DNA from: Nomia melanderi
Lineage: Eukaryota; Arthropoda; Insecta; Hymenoptera; Halictidae
Reading direction: 5' to 3'
Assembly (NCBI RefSeq): GCF_051020985.1
Contig: NC_135012.1
Location: 7,132,451-7,196,450 of the forward strand
Length of the DNA stretch: 64,000 bases
Every line of letters begins with the position of its first letter. Within the stretch, counting starts at the first letter, position 1. Positions 23,840-36,279 of the stretch are shown piece after piece. The translations under genes were made by a program, and so were the position numbers. Below the pieces are notes generated by a model. It was given only the letters and a program-made list of their open reading frames with translations. It was not told the origin of the DNA and did no database searches.

Positions 23840-24076
23840 TTAACCCGCTCCGATTTTAATGACTTTCAAATATATTGTCAGGGACGTGATGAACTTCTAC
23901 TTTTATATATTGTCAACGGAAGCTTTTGTAAACATGCGTCAGTGTAGTAGTAACAAAAGTTGTTCATGACTATCTCGGAAATTAAAGCCTTCTGTCGACA
24001 GCATACGACGGAAAAAGTTGTTCAAAATCATATCGCCAACAACATATCTGAAAACCATCAAAATCGAAGCGGGTTA
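23840..24076. mobile_element. TTAA element, family U, complete
   Basis: 237 bp. Left TTAACCCGCTCCGATTTTAA; right CAAAATCGAAGCGGGTTAA. About 20-bp terminal repeats with two mismatches. No short-loop palindrome next to the ends, unlike most other families. Confidence 0.8.
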
Positions 24077-24501
24077 AGCACATCGGCAACTTGACCGAGA
24101 AATCCTGTAGGCAGGGAATGAGCAGCTAAGTATATGACAGCAGGGCTTCACTTTTTTCCCAATGATTTCGTATCCGTAGGGATTTGCCGATTAAGAAGAG
24201 GGTATCTCGAGAGACCAAACCCATTTCACGCAGTAGCAACTTATATACTAACATTCCGAAAGCGAAATGCACGAGCGAGGATAAGTTGATGCGTGCATTC
24301 GTTCAGCTGTATCGTTAAGGATCTCGCGAGTCACTGAACAATATGTATAGCTATAAATCGCGACCCCTGGAGTCACGCTTGACAATCGCTGCAACCCGTT
24401 CTCGGAATGAATTCCTTAATTAGGTCGATTAACCTTATAAGTAGCTCATTTTGCAAGTACCATTCAATTTCCAGCATTTAACCTTTGGCATGCACGCGAA
24501 T
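24077..24501. other. Intronic DNA, nothing seen
   Basis: Somewhat GC-richer; no exon recognised. Confidence 0.4.
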
Positions 24502-24880
24502 TTAACCTTTAAGTATGGAAGTCTGAAAATTACCGATTCATGTTAAATACTCTCGTCGCAGCAGCTACTAGATAAATTTACTGTTTTCATTTGTGTTTAC
24601 TTATTTAAAAATCTTTACCTAGTAATAGTATCGATTATATGACGAAAGTTTCACTGGTTTCAAAAGTGAGGGATAAGAAAACATCGGCTGACAATTTTGC
24701 TGGATTTTCCTTTTCTGATTTGAGTTTCGTAACGCGACCAGTTCGTAGTGTGTAGTGCTAACTTTGTAGATTCATTATACAACACGTAAATAATAATCAT
24801 TGATGATTATGATAGCTATATCTGGGAGACTACAGAAATTGACAAACTCATATACGTGTCCATGGTACTCAAACGGTTAA
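24502..24880. mobile_element. Probable TTAA element, family V
   Basis: 379 bp. Left TTAACCTTTAAGTATGG; right CCATGGTACTCAAACGGTTAA. The ends pair loosely over about 15 bp. Confidence 0.45.
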
Positions 24881-25007
24881 TATTTGTGAAACACCTGTAA
24901 CGAAATGTAGACCTCTGAAAAATTTTGATATATCTCATCAATTTTTGATTTGTTTAAATATCATATTAGAACATGAAGTGTTAAAATATTCTTTTATATA
25001 AACTATT

Positions 25008-25232
25008 CTAACACTAGAACTACCGTACCAGTTAAAATGACTGGTTTCGATTTCTTTGTTCAGCAATTATTGATATCTTCGAAACATTGAATATTCGAAA
25101 TGATTTTGAAAATAAATAGTATCATTTCAGTACTATAATGAATGTCGGAAGAAACTGAAAATAATCTATTGTTAGAATTTTTATGGGAATTGCATATTAA
25201 TCGTATTAAATGCTCGGTAGTTCTAGTGCTAA
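25008..25232. mobile_element. Element of family I in a CTAA site, complete
   Basis: 225 bp. Both flanks read CTAA instead of TTAA, a matched non-canonical target duplication. Terminal repeats CACTAGAACTACCG and CGGTAGTTCTAGTG. Palindrome ACCAGT-TAAAATG-ACTGGT at 25027-25045. Confidence 0.85.
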
Positions 25233-25714
25233 AGAACTCATGTATATAAACAAATATTAATATTATAATAATTATAATATTTTATCTATAATATATAATT
25301 TTTTATCGTTTCTTCACATCATGCGATATTTTTTGCTTTTCGGCACGTTATTGGTGGTAACTCGTGTACTCTAGATTGAGAACCACTGACCCACAATTAT
25401 TCGTGTAGGGCCGGGTTTATTATGTCAACCATTCATGACATAGTTCGTGCAAAATGAATCATCAAACACCATTTGCTCTCCAATTTGAAACAGTCGCCCG
25501 ATATTAATTTGGCAGCTGGCAGTCAGAGTAAACGCGTCCCAGGACGGGTCAATCTTGTGCTTTACAACTTCAAGAGGATTTACATTGAAAATCCGTGCAC
25601 TTACTTGTAACGCGCATACACGGCATATTATAATTGCCTATAATTCGCGTAGATAAAGAGTGGGCACATGTAACATTTGTATTTCAATTATACGTTTCTC
25701 TAGACGAATATATT

Positions 25715-25921
25715 TTAACACTAGAGCTACCGATCACTTGAACCGTCCTTTGAACATTCCTTTATGAAAGCTATAAGCGTGAATTTATTAAGATTTCAGT
25801 CGGCTTATATTTCAGTTTAAGTATTGCTAAATAAGCTTCTTTAATCGTTTCTTAAAGAAGCATCTGTACCTTTGCAGTAATGCTAAAAGAAGAAATTAGA
25901 AAACGGTAGTTCCAGTGTTAA
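25715..25921. mobile_element. TTAA element, family J, complete
   Basis: 207 bp. Left TTAACACTAGAGCTACCGAT; right AACGGTAGTTCCAGTGTTAA. Confidence 0.85.
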
Positions 25922-25935
25922 ACAATTTTTAAAAC

Positions 25936-26115
25936 GATTTTTCACATTTTTTATATTTGATACTACGGTGAATGATTTCTAATAATCGAATTCTACTTAT
26001 ATTTAGGGACAATTAATTGAAATACATTTAATTGTGTACCTGCTACATGAAAATTCATGCTTGTTTCTGAAACGATTCTAAAGAATCCATATTTTTGATC
26101 GAATGAAATTAGAAT
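25936..26115 (+). repeat. Dispersed repeat Y, copy 1
   Basis: Shares with 34545-34915 the stretches AATAATCGAATTCTACTTAT, AATTGTGTACCT and TAAAGAATCCATATTTTTGA. The second copy carries about 170 bp of extra sequence. Confidence 0.7.
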
Positions 26116-26121
26116 TCTTCC

Positions 26122-26280
26122 TTAACACTAAAACTATCACACATTGGCCCGCTTTAGAATTTTTATTTTATTATTATTTAAATTATAAAGACGTTTCGAT
26201 GAAAATAATAAATGATAAAACTAATTTTGATAAAAAACTGGAAATAAGTCACTCCAATTGCTTGATAGTTTTAATGTTAC
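26122..26280. mobile_element. Short TTAA element, J-like
   Basis: 159 bp. Left TTAACACTAAAACTATCA; right TGATAGTTTTAATGTTAC, with the right flank mutated from TTAA to TTAC. Confidence 0.75.
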
Positions 26281-28219
26281 TGAAAGTGAACAAAGTATTA
26301 GATAAATTTGTATGTAAATCGAATATTCTATTATTGCTATTAATTCCTTTGCTCGTGGTGCAGTCTGTAATTACCATTTGCAAGGTAATCCACACATACT
26401 GATATAAGGTATAACCCACAAACTTTGGCGAAATACATAGTACACAATTATATTATTAATCCACGCTGTTAGTCATACATTCTATTATTAATTATATTAT
26501 TCGTTCATTTGGAATACGTTAATTATTATAAATCCTTTTGATTAAATGTGCTCAATAAAGACGAAAGGTAACGGGAACAGAGCGCCAGGCACTGTCGACG
26601 TGGACAATACATGCTTACAGTACACGTTCAATTTAGTTGGACGCATCTGCGGCACCTTCGCATAGTTTTAAAAAAGTAAATTGTTTGAAATAATGTACAT
26701 GAAAAATTGAATGCGAGTTTAGACGTCCGAGGATATTGTTTGGCAACTAAAACTATAAGGCAGTTGAAAATGGTCTGCTTGAAAATTTGTATGTTACAAT
26801 TATTGCAATCATTGGGTGAATAAATGATTTCGGTGTATTTATATTTAATGATGATTTTTTTAAAGACTGAAATCTGTATGGTATTTACGCGAATAAATGT
26901 TTTTACTCGTAAAAAAGACAGCAAATGGATTTTGGGAGCTACTATGAAATTTCCGCAAGAAATTGTAAAGTGTATGTGCATTTTTATCATTTTTATAAGA
27001 AATTGTAAACAAATCATTCTAATCGTTCAATAGTTTTAATATTAAATATTTAATTAAATGATCATAATCCAGGACACCTTCAATCGTCTTCTGACATTTC
27101 TGTAAAAATTGTCTCAAAACAAATACCTATCTTTCGTCACAATTTATTAATTCTGCATATTAAAAATATGTTTCAAACAAATAATTCTTTCGATAATATC
27201 GTTCAATAATAAGAAACGACAATTTCTATTACTTTAGTTATAGCTCAAAAACTAAATTACTTCACGTAACATTTAATAAAAAGGAGAAATAAAATCGATG
27301 TCCATCGTGATTTCGGAGAAAGCAAATTTGATCTATTTATTTCGAACATCATGTATATTATGTATAATATTATCATGCATTAATTGTAAATATCAATTGG
27401 AATTATTGATTTATTTTACTTTTATCGTTCGGACTACTTCCGATGCCACATGCAAATTTACCATGAACAGCGTATAGATACGTAAATGTTGTTTATTTGC
27501 TCGTTACAGGTGAATTGACGGTGAATTAAGTGATCGATCGACGTAGGATAAGCGGAACCCTGAAATCCGCAGTTTATCCACGTAACTGGAATTGGATAGT
27601 GTTCCCGGTATTCCCATTAAGTGTACACGATATCGTACATCTTCGACATAGATATGTATGTAACCAACCACTACCTGGCCAATAGAGATTGCTACGTATG
27701 AATGGTTGTCAATGATGCACGTGGTTGGAACTGACCGTAGCCTATTTCTTTCGGCGCTGAATTAAAAAGTTACGGAAAGTAAAGGTTAAAAATTTTAAAA
27801 AAGAATCTAAAAATGCTTTTACATATTTTTATTAAGAATAAAAATATTTTTTTTCTATCGTAATGATTTAGAATAAATATTCTTTCGTAGTATATGTAAG
27901 GTAGATCGAGAAGAATCAAAATATTCTGTTTGGCAGTAAACAAATGAAAATATGTACTTGAATTATTTTTTTTTTAATTAGAAAGTCTGGAGGAATTCTT
28001 ATTCTAAGATTTCATTCGCGAATAAGGAACGAATATAATTTATGGTGTAATAAACGTTGACAGGATTTTTGTTCTAATTAATAGTAATTGTTCGAATAAG
28101 TGGGTATAAAATGTAGATAAATAAATGAAACGATAAATCTTTCTTAGTGGAAACTGAAACAAAAGGAAAGATGAAAATGGAAAACTGATTAATCGGACAA
28201 TGTAAGAACTGATATAAAG
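26281..28219. other. AT-rich intronic DNA, nothing seen
   Basis: Short frames open on both strands around 26628-27033 reflect AT-rich composition. No motif recognised. Confidence 0.4.
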
Positions 28220-28435
28220 TTAATTAGTTGACTGCCACGAGAATTTCTTTATATAGTAATACTTATTCTTTAATAACAGAGGCAAACATTATTGAAAATA
28301 ATTATTAATATTTTGGTATTTAGCTATATATATTACTAATATTTTTATTTACAATCAATTCTCTTATTCTAATTGTTCTTCAGCAATTTGGAAGCTCCTG
28401 TCATCGATTGACCACTGTGCCAATCAACGTGTTAA
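28220..28435. mobile_element. TTAA element, family N, complete
   Basis: 216 bp. Left TTAATTAGTTGACTGCCACG; right GTGCCAATCAACGTGTTAA. Near the right end lies GTCA-TCGAT-TGAC. Confidence 0.75.
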
Positions 28436-28439
28436 ATGG

Positions 28440-28508
28440 ATAAAAGCAGAATTTTTAATCAAATTTGGAAACCGGTCATTCGACCGATAACGGTACGTTT
28501 AGTGTTAA
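28440..28508. mobile_element. Right end of another TTAA element, family W
   Basis: Ends ACGTTTAGTGTTAA, with palindrome CGGTC-ATTC-GACCG at 28473-28486. The left part is cut off by the element ending at 28435. Confidence 0.6.
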
Positions 28509-28575
28509 CTCTTCACAAACGAAGATTCTTTGAAATATACAAAAGTTTCAGCCAAAAAACCTGAATTACGATCGC

Positions 28576-28818
28576 TTAATACGTTTACTGCCACGAAAAC
28601 CATCAGCGTTCTACGTATCACATATCCTTTCTATACCGAAGATACAAAGCAAAGATTATTAATTCTTTGATATGAAAATTCTTATATTACTCTATCATCT
28701 AGTTATTTACGTTACGGAAAATTTGTATTCGAAATCAATTATCTTTCAAGTCATAATTATTTTCTTGTAATTTGAAAGCCCCGGTCATCGGTGACCACCG
28801 TGGCAGTCAACGTGTTAA
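28576..28818. mobile_element. TTAA element, family N, complete
   Basis: 243 bp. Left TTAATACGTTTACTGCCACG; right CGTGGCAGTCAACGTGTTAA. Palindrome GGTCA-TCGG-TGACC at 28783-28796. Confidence 0.85.
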
Positions 28819-28949
28819 ACAATAGAAGAAGAAGAAACCAAATACCGATCTGTTGCTGTTTAAACAATCAAATCATCTATCTACCACATAGTATTTCAAA
28901 TATGAATCTTTTATCTCCTCGAAGTGTCGACATTCGTCTAGAAAAGGTT

Positions 28950-29700
28950 AAAAGTCGGTTAAAGTAAACCGATTTCGCTCGATAATTTCGTCGCGTGCTG
29001 GACTTGTTCCTTTTTATTCAATGAGCGATTCCTTTGTTGAGCTTGCCGGTTCACGATCCTCCTATGGTTCTCACGCGACGATATAATCACCGATATAAAA
29101 CCTCTGAAAACCTTTGATAAGCAAACACGGTATTATACAGCGTTTTACAATTGCTATTTTTCTTTCGCTCCCAGCCAGACTGGAAGCGTTGAAACACATC
29201 CGACCGAAACTTATCAGTATGCGGCGTTGTACGTTGCGGGATAAAATATAGATAAGGTAACAAGCCAGGAACGAAGTGTAACGAGGTGAATGGTGCTCTG
29301 TTCGGGCTGACGATTGTCTCGTGTCGCTGACAGATACAACACGACGGTCGCTGAACTACGCGCTGAACAGCTCTTAACAATCCCGGGATAAATAATCACC
29401 GCTTCAGACGGCTTACACGTTTGCATGTCCGGAAGTACTTCGTGTTGCCAGTTAGACCGCGCGCAGGTTTAAGTTTATTGTCGTCGCGGATACGACGGCG
29501 AGTTCCGGAAACCCAGAAACCTGACATCTGAATCGAACAATTCGAATGTTTCATAGCTTCCGGCGTCCGCCGCGGGCCACGATTCTTGTATATACTCTAT
29601 GTCAAAGTAATAAGGAACTTCTAAGTTTCGAGTGCTGCTCGAAACGAACGCTATACGGTGGAGGTTGGATAATTCAGTCGAGATACCGATGCGGTTAGGT
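28950..29700. other. GC-richer island
   Basis: CpG-containing sequence (GCGCGCAGG, CCGCCGCGGGCC near 29570) with overlapping open frames on the minus strand. None carries a recognisable domain or a convincing splice structure. Confidence 0.4.
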
Positions 29701-29764
29701 GAATTTTTTGATATTTTCTGATTTTTCTCAATTTTAGTGGAGTAAATAATATTCTTTGTAGCTG

Positions 29765-30225
29765 TTAACCCTTCGCACTCGAGGGGTGACTCTCAGTTTT
29801 GATTCGATGCAATAAAACTATAAAATTTGATAGTTAATATTGAACTGTGTATAATGCAACGGTGTATGAAGCATTGGAATAAATAAGCTTTGTTTATCAA
29901 TTTATCTGTGATGTCTCTTTGAGTCCTTTCACCCTAATCGGACCACGTGACTTCGAGTCACATTTGAACTTTTTACTTAAATTTTTTTATTATTTCATAT
30001 TGCTTTTCCACAAGATTTTTTTGGGCTTTTAAAATTTGGGCCCTATAAACAAAAGCAATAACATTTTAATCATTCCTTTTATTCTTATAAGCGACTGAGA
30101 GTCACATCATGGTATGGTTCGCCATAAAAACACGTGGTACGATTAGGGTTAAAAAAGCATTGTCTTTGTCCAGTTAGAAAATGTTAAACATTCCTCGCGA
30201 AATACTTCCGAGTGCAACGGGTTAA
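29765..30225. mobile_element. TTAA element, family K, split by a nested element
   Basis: Left TTAACCCTTCGCACTCGAGG; right CTTCCGAGTGCAACGGGTTAA. Without the 226-bp insert at 29927-30152 it is about the usual 235 bp. Confidence 0.85.
29927..30152. mobile_element. Nested TTAA element, family E
   Basis: Flanks TTCA (left, one base changed) and TTAA (right). Terminal repeats CCCTAATCGGACCACGTG and CACGTGGTACGATTAGGG. Palindrome GTGACT-TCG-AGTCAC at 29947-29961; near the other end a partner GCGACT-GAG-AGTCAC (one mismatch). Confidence 0.85.
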
Positions 30226-30309
30226 AGGATTTAGTTGTTCCTTCGTTTTTTCTAGGTCAGAAGGCCCTTTTTCTTATACCTTCTGAATATGTTGTATAAT
30301 AATTATGTA

Positions 30310-30513
30310 TTAACCCTTTGCGGACGAATGTCGACATTACGATGAGATGAAATTTTCACATTTAGAAGACTAAGTCGTAAGTAAATGATTTAATTACTCG
30401 AATAGCAAGAGATCAACAAGTAGTTTCCTATTTTTCTATTGTTCAAGTAATTGATATATAATTTAGCTTCACCTGTTGAGGGTTTTGTATATTTCAGAGA
30501 ATCAAAGAGTTAA
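30310..30513. mobile_element. TTAA element, family L, right end worn
   Basis: 204 bp. Left TTAACCCTTTGCGGACG followed by the perfect 12-bp palindrome AATGTCGACATT (30327-30338). Right end ATCAAAGAGTTAA. Confidence 0.6.
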
Positions 30514-30607
30514 AGAACATGAATATTCTCAATTTTTGTTTTCTAGATTCAACGCATTGGTTTCTAAACGACCCTAATTGCAACTCATCGGGACCCGTGA
30601 AATAATC

Positions 30608-30805
30608 TTAACATTAAAACTACCGAACAATCGAATTGTCTTTTCCTAATTTTTCTATGGAAACGCTGAAAGTATACCTACAGGGGTTTCGACTTACTAT
30701 AATGCTGTTCGCGTATTATGAAAAAAATTCCTTCAGTATTTCGTCAGAGAATAATTTGATATCGCTTCAGTGTTTGAAAAAGAAGAAATCAGGAATGGCA
30801 ATCTC
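30608..30805. mobile_element. TTAA element, family J, right end lost
   Basis: Left TTAACATTAAAACTACCGAA. The interior reaches the GAAGAAATCAGGAATGG block, then the terminal repeat is missing. Confidence 0.65.
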
Positions 30806-31634
30806 GAAAAGCATTACTTTCGCTCAAAAATATTGTTCTATGTATAGTAGCCATTTTCCCATTTTTCACGCTGATGGTTATGTCAGTATTGGAAATATTT
30901 ATTACCTTTAGATTTATTATATTTCATATATTGTACGCTACACGTGGAGTTTTTATATAGTTCGAATGGAATGATTCACATTAAACCCAATTTGGCTAAT
31001 AAAATTCTATTAATCTTTTAATCCCCAAAAGGGTAACAGAAACTTTGGCTGAAATTGATACGGTCCTCAAGAATGGGATTAATAAAATACGGCAACTAGA
31101 ACGCATACTTTAGGTAATTCTCTTAAAACGTCGATCGGTCTGACCGCTCACAAGTGATCTATCGGTTTTCTGTAATCCGACGAGAGGACAACCGTGTGAC
31201 CCCTTTCTCCGTTTCCTCGACAATCCGTTACCAGCCTCCCTGGATTATTCTCCTTGACTCAGGAGCGTAGCTTTTCAGATGACCTACTGGATCTGCTGGG
31301 TGCCCGTATCCATAATAGATTCTTCGAAAGGCATAGATTTTTCCTACTACCTAAAATCTACCTAACGTTGCACCTACATTTTCAGCAATCAGCGAGCTTT
31401 TATTCAAAAGGAGTTCCTGGCTCCTTGCTCTCGACGAGAATTGAAGCCATGCATTACAAAACAGCGCAATTCAACCAATCAACAGTTGGAGAAAATCAAT
31501 CTTTCTTCTGATCTTCGTTCATTTATCTATTTATTTTGTTGATTCTTGCTGCAAGCATTTGCTACACTAAATCTTCATTGCGTGTACACTTTTGATATTG
31601 TTAAATAGATTTGAGTGAATTGGAAACGGTTACA
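30806..31634. other. Intronic DNA, nothing seen
   Basis: A plus-strand open stretch at 31254-31511 has no recognisable motif. Confidence 0.35.
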
Positions 31635-31870
31635 TTAACACTAAAATTATCGAATGAGTCATTTTGACCTATTCGTGAGTTCTGCTTTTGCAGTTATTGG
31701 AAAGATAACTAATGCTTCTGTGAGGAAGTATTGAAGAAATTGTTTTAGTAACATGCATAGTATGTGTTAATCGAAATCCTAGCAGATGTGATCTTAGAGT
31801 TTCTATAGACAAATTTGAAAAAGTCTTGATGATGGTTACCGGTGACCGGAGCTTCCTAATTGCTTGAAAA
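31635..31870. mobile_element. J-type left part joined to N-type fragment
   Basis: Left TTAACACTAAAATTATCGAA with GTCA-TTT-TGAC. From about 31840 the sequence GGTTACCGGTGACCGGAGCT matches family N next to its palindrome. A composite. Confidence 0.5.
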
Positions 31871-33696
31871 CATTTACAATAAGGAAATTGACGTTGAATG
31901 AAAATATTTAGTAACACAAGTAACTAGATAGTAGCGTCATATGAGCACTGTGACACCACATTCTGAATATGTATTTCAGACAATACTTAACTTTCTTACG
32001 ATAGGACAAATATTATTGTACGAAACAATCGAAATTCTCGTGTCAGTCAATTTGTTGATAACTCACGTTGATAAGGTTAGAAAGTGGACTTGTGCTGCTT
32101 TGGGATTTACGACTTTTATTATTTTCAGTTGTCGGAAGAAAGAGTTTAATGCAATTTTCTCAAGTTGTTAGCTTTTTAGGTGAATACTTACTTCAATTTT
32201 TTAATGTGATATGCTAATCATACGATTTTTATACATCTGAAAGATTGCGAATAAATCAAACAAAGCATTTCATATAAATGTCATATATATGGGATATTTG
32301 GATATAGCAAAAGCGACAATAGAGTATACCACGCGCTAGATGTATGTTTCATATATAGTATATATCACACATGCTGCTGACAGCATGATTTTGAGTAACT
32401 TCTCCTAAGAACACAGTATTTGAAATATTCATAAAAATGTTCAAAAATATTTTCAGCGCTATATTTCATGTTATACATTCTTTAGGGTAAATATGTTGGA
32501 TATTGTACATTTTTCAGTAATTATGTAGAATAATTTCTCGTTGGTCGTGGTATGCGTATTTCAACAAGCGCATGTATGCTCAACAAATATCGAAACTCGT
32601 GTTTTCTTTTAAACGAAACATTTTTTTTTGTATTTCCAAGTTAACGTTCCACAAAAAATCACTGTTATATATTACTGCGTCCGTTTAGCAGAATTTTCTC
32701 TAACAGCATTCTCTCGATAATATAGATGGCCTGATGTTTAAGAAAATATTCACGTATCAAAAAATTCAAAGAAAATGCTGCTTTCCGATATCCCATGCTG
32801 TAACCTCATCCTGAAATTTGAATAATTAAATTGCAATAATAGTTGTCAGGTCACGGGCATTAATTCAAATCTGAATAATACTCCTGGCGTCGAATCTTAA
32901 ACGCGATCCATATAATGAGAACGACCTAACGTTCGAACATCGAAATTTCATTAATGACACGTTACGACTGGTTCACGAGTGTTGAATATGTCATTAAGCT
33001 TTCCATCCGTCGTGTTTAAATAATGTTCGGCAATAAATATCGTCTTTAGCTAAGTTATATACATTTCCAAGATAATCATGCATGGATAATCGGGTTAGTC
33101 GACACTGTCGTTAGCAGTAATAGCAACAGCAACGACATTAATAGCCTAATATTACGTCGAGACGAGCGCGACTGAGGTTCAGCGAAGTGCAACGTATTCA
33201 AAATATAACTACTCCTGCCGAATGAGTTTCTGTAGAGTTTAATAATCGCTGCAATGTTCTAAGGCGGTTCGAGTAAATGCGACTGAAAAGATCATAACTG
33301 TCGCGGATAATAATCAATCTAATACTCCTACGCACGGAATGTAACCCCTTGCCTCGCACTGAGCGACTCGTCATAATGAATCAAAGTACGCTGTGTTTAT
33401 TTTCTTAAGATCTGGCTCGGAGGATCTTTCGTTGGTGCACAAGGAATGTTAAATAAATAATTCGAAATGCACTGCGCAAAGATTCAATACAATTGTATAT
33501 ATGACAAACTTAGCAATACAAGGATAACGATGTTGCGGATGTTAACGATTGATGTACGAAAGTTCTCTCGCCAAGATTGCAGGTATACAGTGACCTCTCG
33601 TAAATATTACCGGAGTCACCCGGAGAAATCTCTGTCGTTCGTCCGTACGACTTTGAATATCTGAAGTTTCGGCCTAAGACAACTACTTTTAACCAG
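31871..33696. other. AT-rich intronic DNA, nothing clear
   Basis: 33343-33400 begins like a family B/A end (GTAACCCCTTGCCTCGCACT) but has no partner. No exon seen. Confidence 0.35.
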
Positions 33697-33926
33697 TTAA
33701 CTGTGTTTCACGAGTATACACGACATCGTAAAGCTTGATACTAATCCTTTCAGCAATGGATTCTTTATTTTTTCACATAAACATGTAAGTCTTCTTTGTT
33801 TCGCTTTGATCTTTCATTGAAATATACTCTACGTGCATTCGTCCTGCGTTCGATGAGTACACGCTGCATTTTTTTATTTTATTGCGCGCAGAACGAGAGG
33901 TTTTTCCAACTAATTCCCACAGTTAA
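33697..33926. mobile_element. TTAA element, family X, complete
   Basis: 230 bp. Left TTAACTGTG, right CACAGTTAA. Near-palindrome CGAGTATACACG just inside the left end. Flanks AACCAG and CTGGTT show the target was AACCAGTTAACTGGTT, a perfect 16-bp palindrome. Confidence 0.65.
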
Positions 33927-34299
33927 CTGGTTCAAGCTGTGCTTGGCGGAGTGACGATGAGGATGAATTTCCTGATTGGTGGATTCTGTATTTCGTGATC
34001 AGCGAGGAGGCTTTCTGTTATTCACGCGCCTCCAACGTAACGGTCATCTTCAAGTTGTGGCGTGACGTATCCAGGAATTGCCAAAGTCCTGATTTCAGTG
34101 CTATTTTACAATGTACTGCAATAAACTAAAACTATATCCTTCTATACCTGTGTCGCGCGTTCAGGTTTACAATTTCGACTGTTATATTTACTATCTATGT
34201 TTAACGAAGCAGCAATTTAACTATCATAAACCGACTGCAGTAAAACCATAGATAAAGTCTAAACAACTCGAATGAGACTCAATATATTTTCAACATTTT

Positions 34300-34537
34300 T
34301 TAACCCTCTGCACTCGAAGGAGCATCTTCAGAAATTTGATTCGATCCCACAGAATGATGAAACTTAAAATTCAATATTAAATTTTATATAATATGACACA
34401 TGGAACATGCAAATAAAATACTTCTGTCCCTTAATTTGCGGAAGATATTTCTTTATATTAGTTGCAAAGAGTCTTATTAATGTTTCATCAGAAAATAATG
34501 AATATTGAGAAAACTACCGTCGAATGCAAAGGGTTAA
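34300..34537. mobile_element. TTAA element, family K, complete
   Basis: 238 bp. Left TTAACCCTCTGCACTCGAAG; right GTCGAATGCAAAGGGTTAA. Confidence 0.85.
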
Positions 34538-34544
34538 AGCGACT

Positions 34545-34915
34545 TTTTATATATTTTGCATTTTACACTGTGGTGAACGATTTGTAATAATCGAATTCTA
34601 CTTATTTTCAAAGATTAACTGAAATATTAATATTAACTGAAATTGTGTACCTAATACACGAGTAACAATAAATTATTTGACGTAATCAGATTTCACGTAA
34701 ACCGTCAATTGAGTGGAATTTTGATTTACTGAATACAGATATTGTATTTCTAAATAAATCTAACTGAAAAAGTGCATGAAACTTAATGAAAGTATATTAA
34801 AAATATATTACAGCCTTGCACATGCAAAGTTCCCACTAAAGAAAATTCATGTTTTTCTAAACAGTTCTAAATAGTTCTAAAGAATCCATATTTTTGATCG
34901 AATGAAACGAGAATC
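34545..34915 (+). repeat. Dispersed repeat Y, copy 2
   Basis: Longer copy of the repeat at 25936-26115, with about 170 bp of extra AT-rich sequence around 34670-34840. Confidence 0.65.
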
Positions 34916-35189
34916 CCAATCAATTATATTTTAGAACAAAGCTGAACATAAAATATGCATAGAATTCTCTTTTTTCAATAAATGATAAAGGACAAAGTTG
35001 TGTTTAGAAGTTTCCAAAACGTCCATTTTTAACCCTGGAAAACTGAACTTAAATTACTGGTACTCTGTAACTAAACAATCGACTCACAGAGCACAAATTG
35101 GAGACACGAATATTTTTATATCTATTCTATTTATCTATTTATAAGAAACGATTCTACCAGTTACCACATATTTAGGTATATTACACATT

Positions 35190-35700
35190 TCTTTTCCGCA
35201 TTCCTTTCGGTTTTCTTTCCCCCGTGCTCGCCCCCGAACAATTTTCTTTCCGTAGGAAATTAGAAAGACGATAATTCACGATTAATTCTGAGCTGCACGA
35301 CTTCGTTGCCGTAGGATAACCTACCACAATTTATTTTAATTAATTCCTTTGTGATCGTCCCCGTCGTTCGCCGTTCGGGAAGAGACTTTCAGGAAAATTG
35401 TACAGTCGCCTATCATCGGAACCATTACCTCTTTTCAATTGAATTCAATGCCTACTCTCGTTATATTTTTCTCGGTCAAATCGAATTTAAATTATAATCT
35501 CTGATCAGATACTGCGCAAACATACCGCCGCAATTTCTCTTTACACGGGGACGGTTCTATCGCTGGTATTTGTAGATTTAAAACGCGGAGTGCTTGAATA
35601 ATTACGGTTGAACAGGACTAGACAATTTCTTAATCCGCGCGGAAGAAGAGGACGTACTTTCACGGTGAAGAACGAATTCGGAACTTATTTAAATTTAAAC
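35190..35700. other. GC-richer island
   Basis: CCCCCGTGCTCGCCCCCG near 35220 and CGCGGAAGAAG near 35638. No open frame of note and no exon recognised. Confidence 0.4.
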
Positions 35701-35923
35701 AATGTTTTTAAACTGTTTAAATTTTAAACGAAGCTCGAGATAATTAAACGACCTGATTCGAATGGGATGCGCATTGTTTCAAATTTTCTCGGAGTCTTCT
35801 TGGCAAGCGTAGAACTATGTTCCTAAATCAAAGTTCAAACACGGACAGTGGTTTTGTGAAATCATTTTGGTTAATTGATCCAACGGCATAAATTTGACTT
35901 GCTGCTGATGGCAATTTCATTCA

Positions 35924-36160
35924 TTAACGCGGTGAACGCCACGGGACACCGGTGACCTCAGACCAAATCGAATTACTACAGTTCGATCGATTAAACGATC
36001 ATTATTTGAAAACATTTCTGTATTATAGATAATACTACCTAATGTGGTAACATTCAGCTAGATGAACATGCAATAATAATAGAATTCAATCAAGCGATTT
36101 AATATTATATTTTTACCATTTTGTGTAGTTTGCTCTATGAAATCGTGTTAAACGTGTTAA
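35924..36160. mobile_element. TTAA element, family O
   Basis: 237 bp. Left TTAACGCGGTGAACGCCACG with perfect palindrome CACCGGTG; right AACGTGTTAA (a second TTAA lies 9 bp before). Shares GACC(T/C)(C/C)..ACCAAATCGAATTA with 42092-42190. Confidence 0.6.
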
Positions 36161-36279
36161 ACCAGTGAAATACTGATTGAAATCGGACTCGAGTCAATGC
36201 TAACAAGAAAACACGATTTTTTTATATAATATCGAATTTTGATGAGAAAAGGAGACCTTATTTGATGGTCTAAATACAG

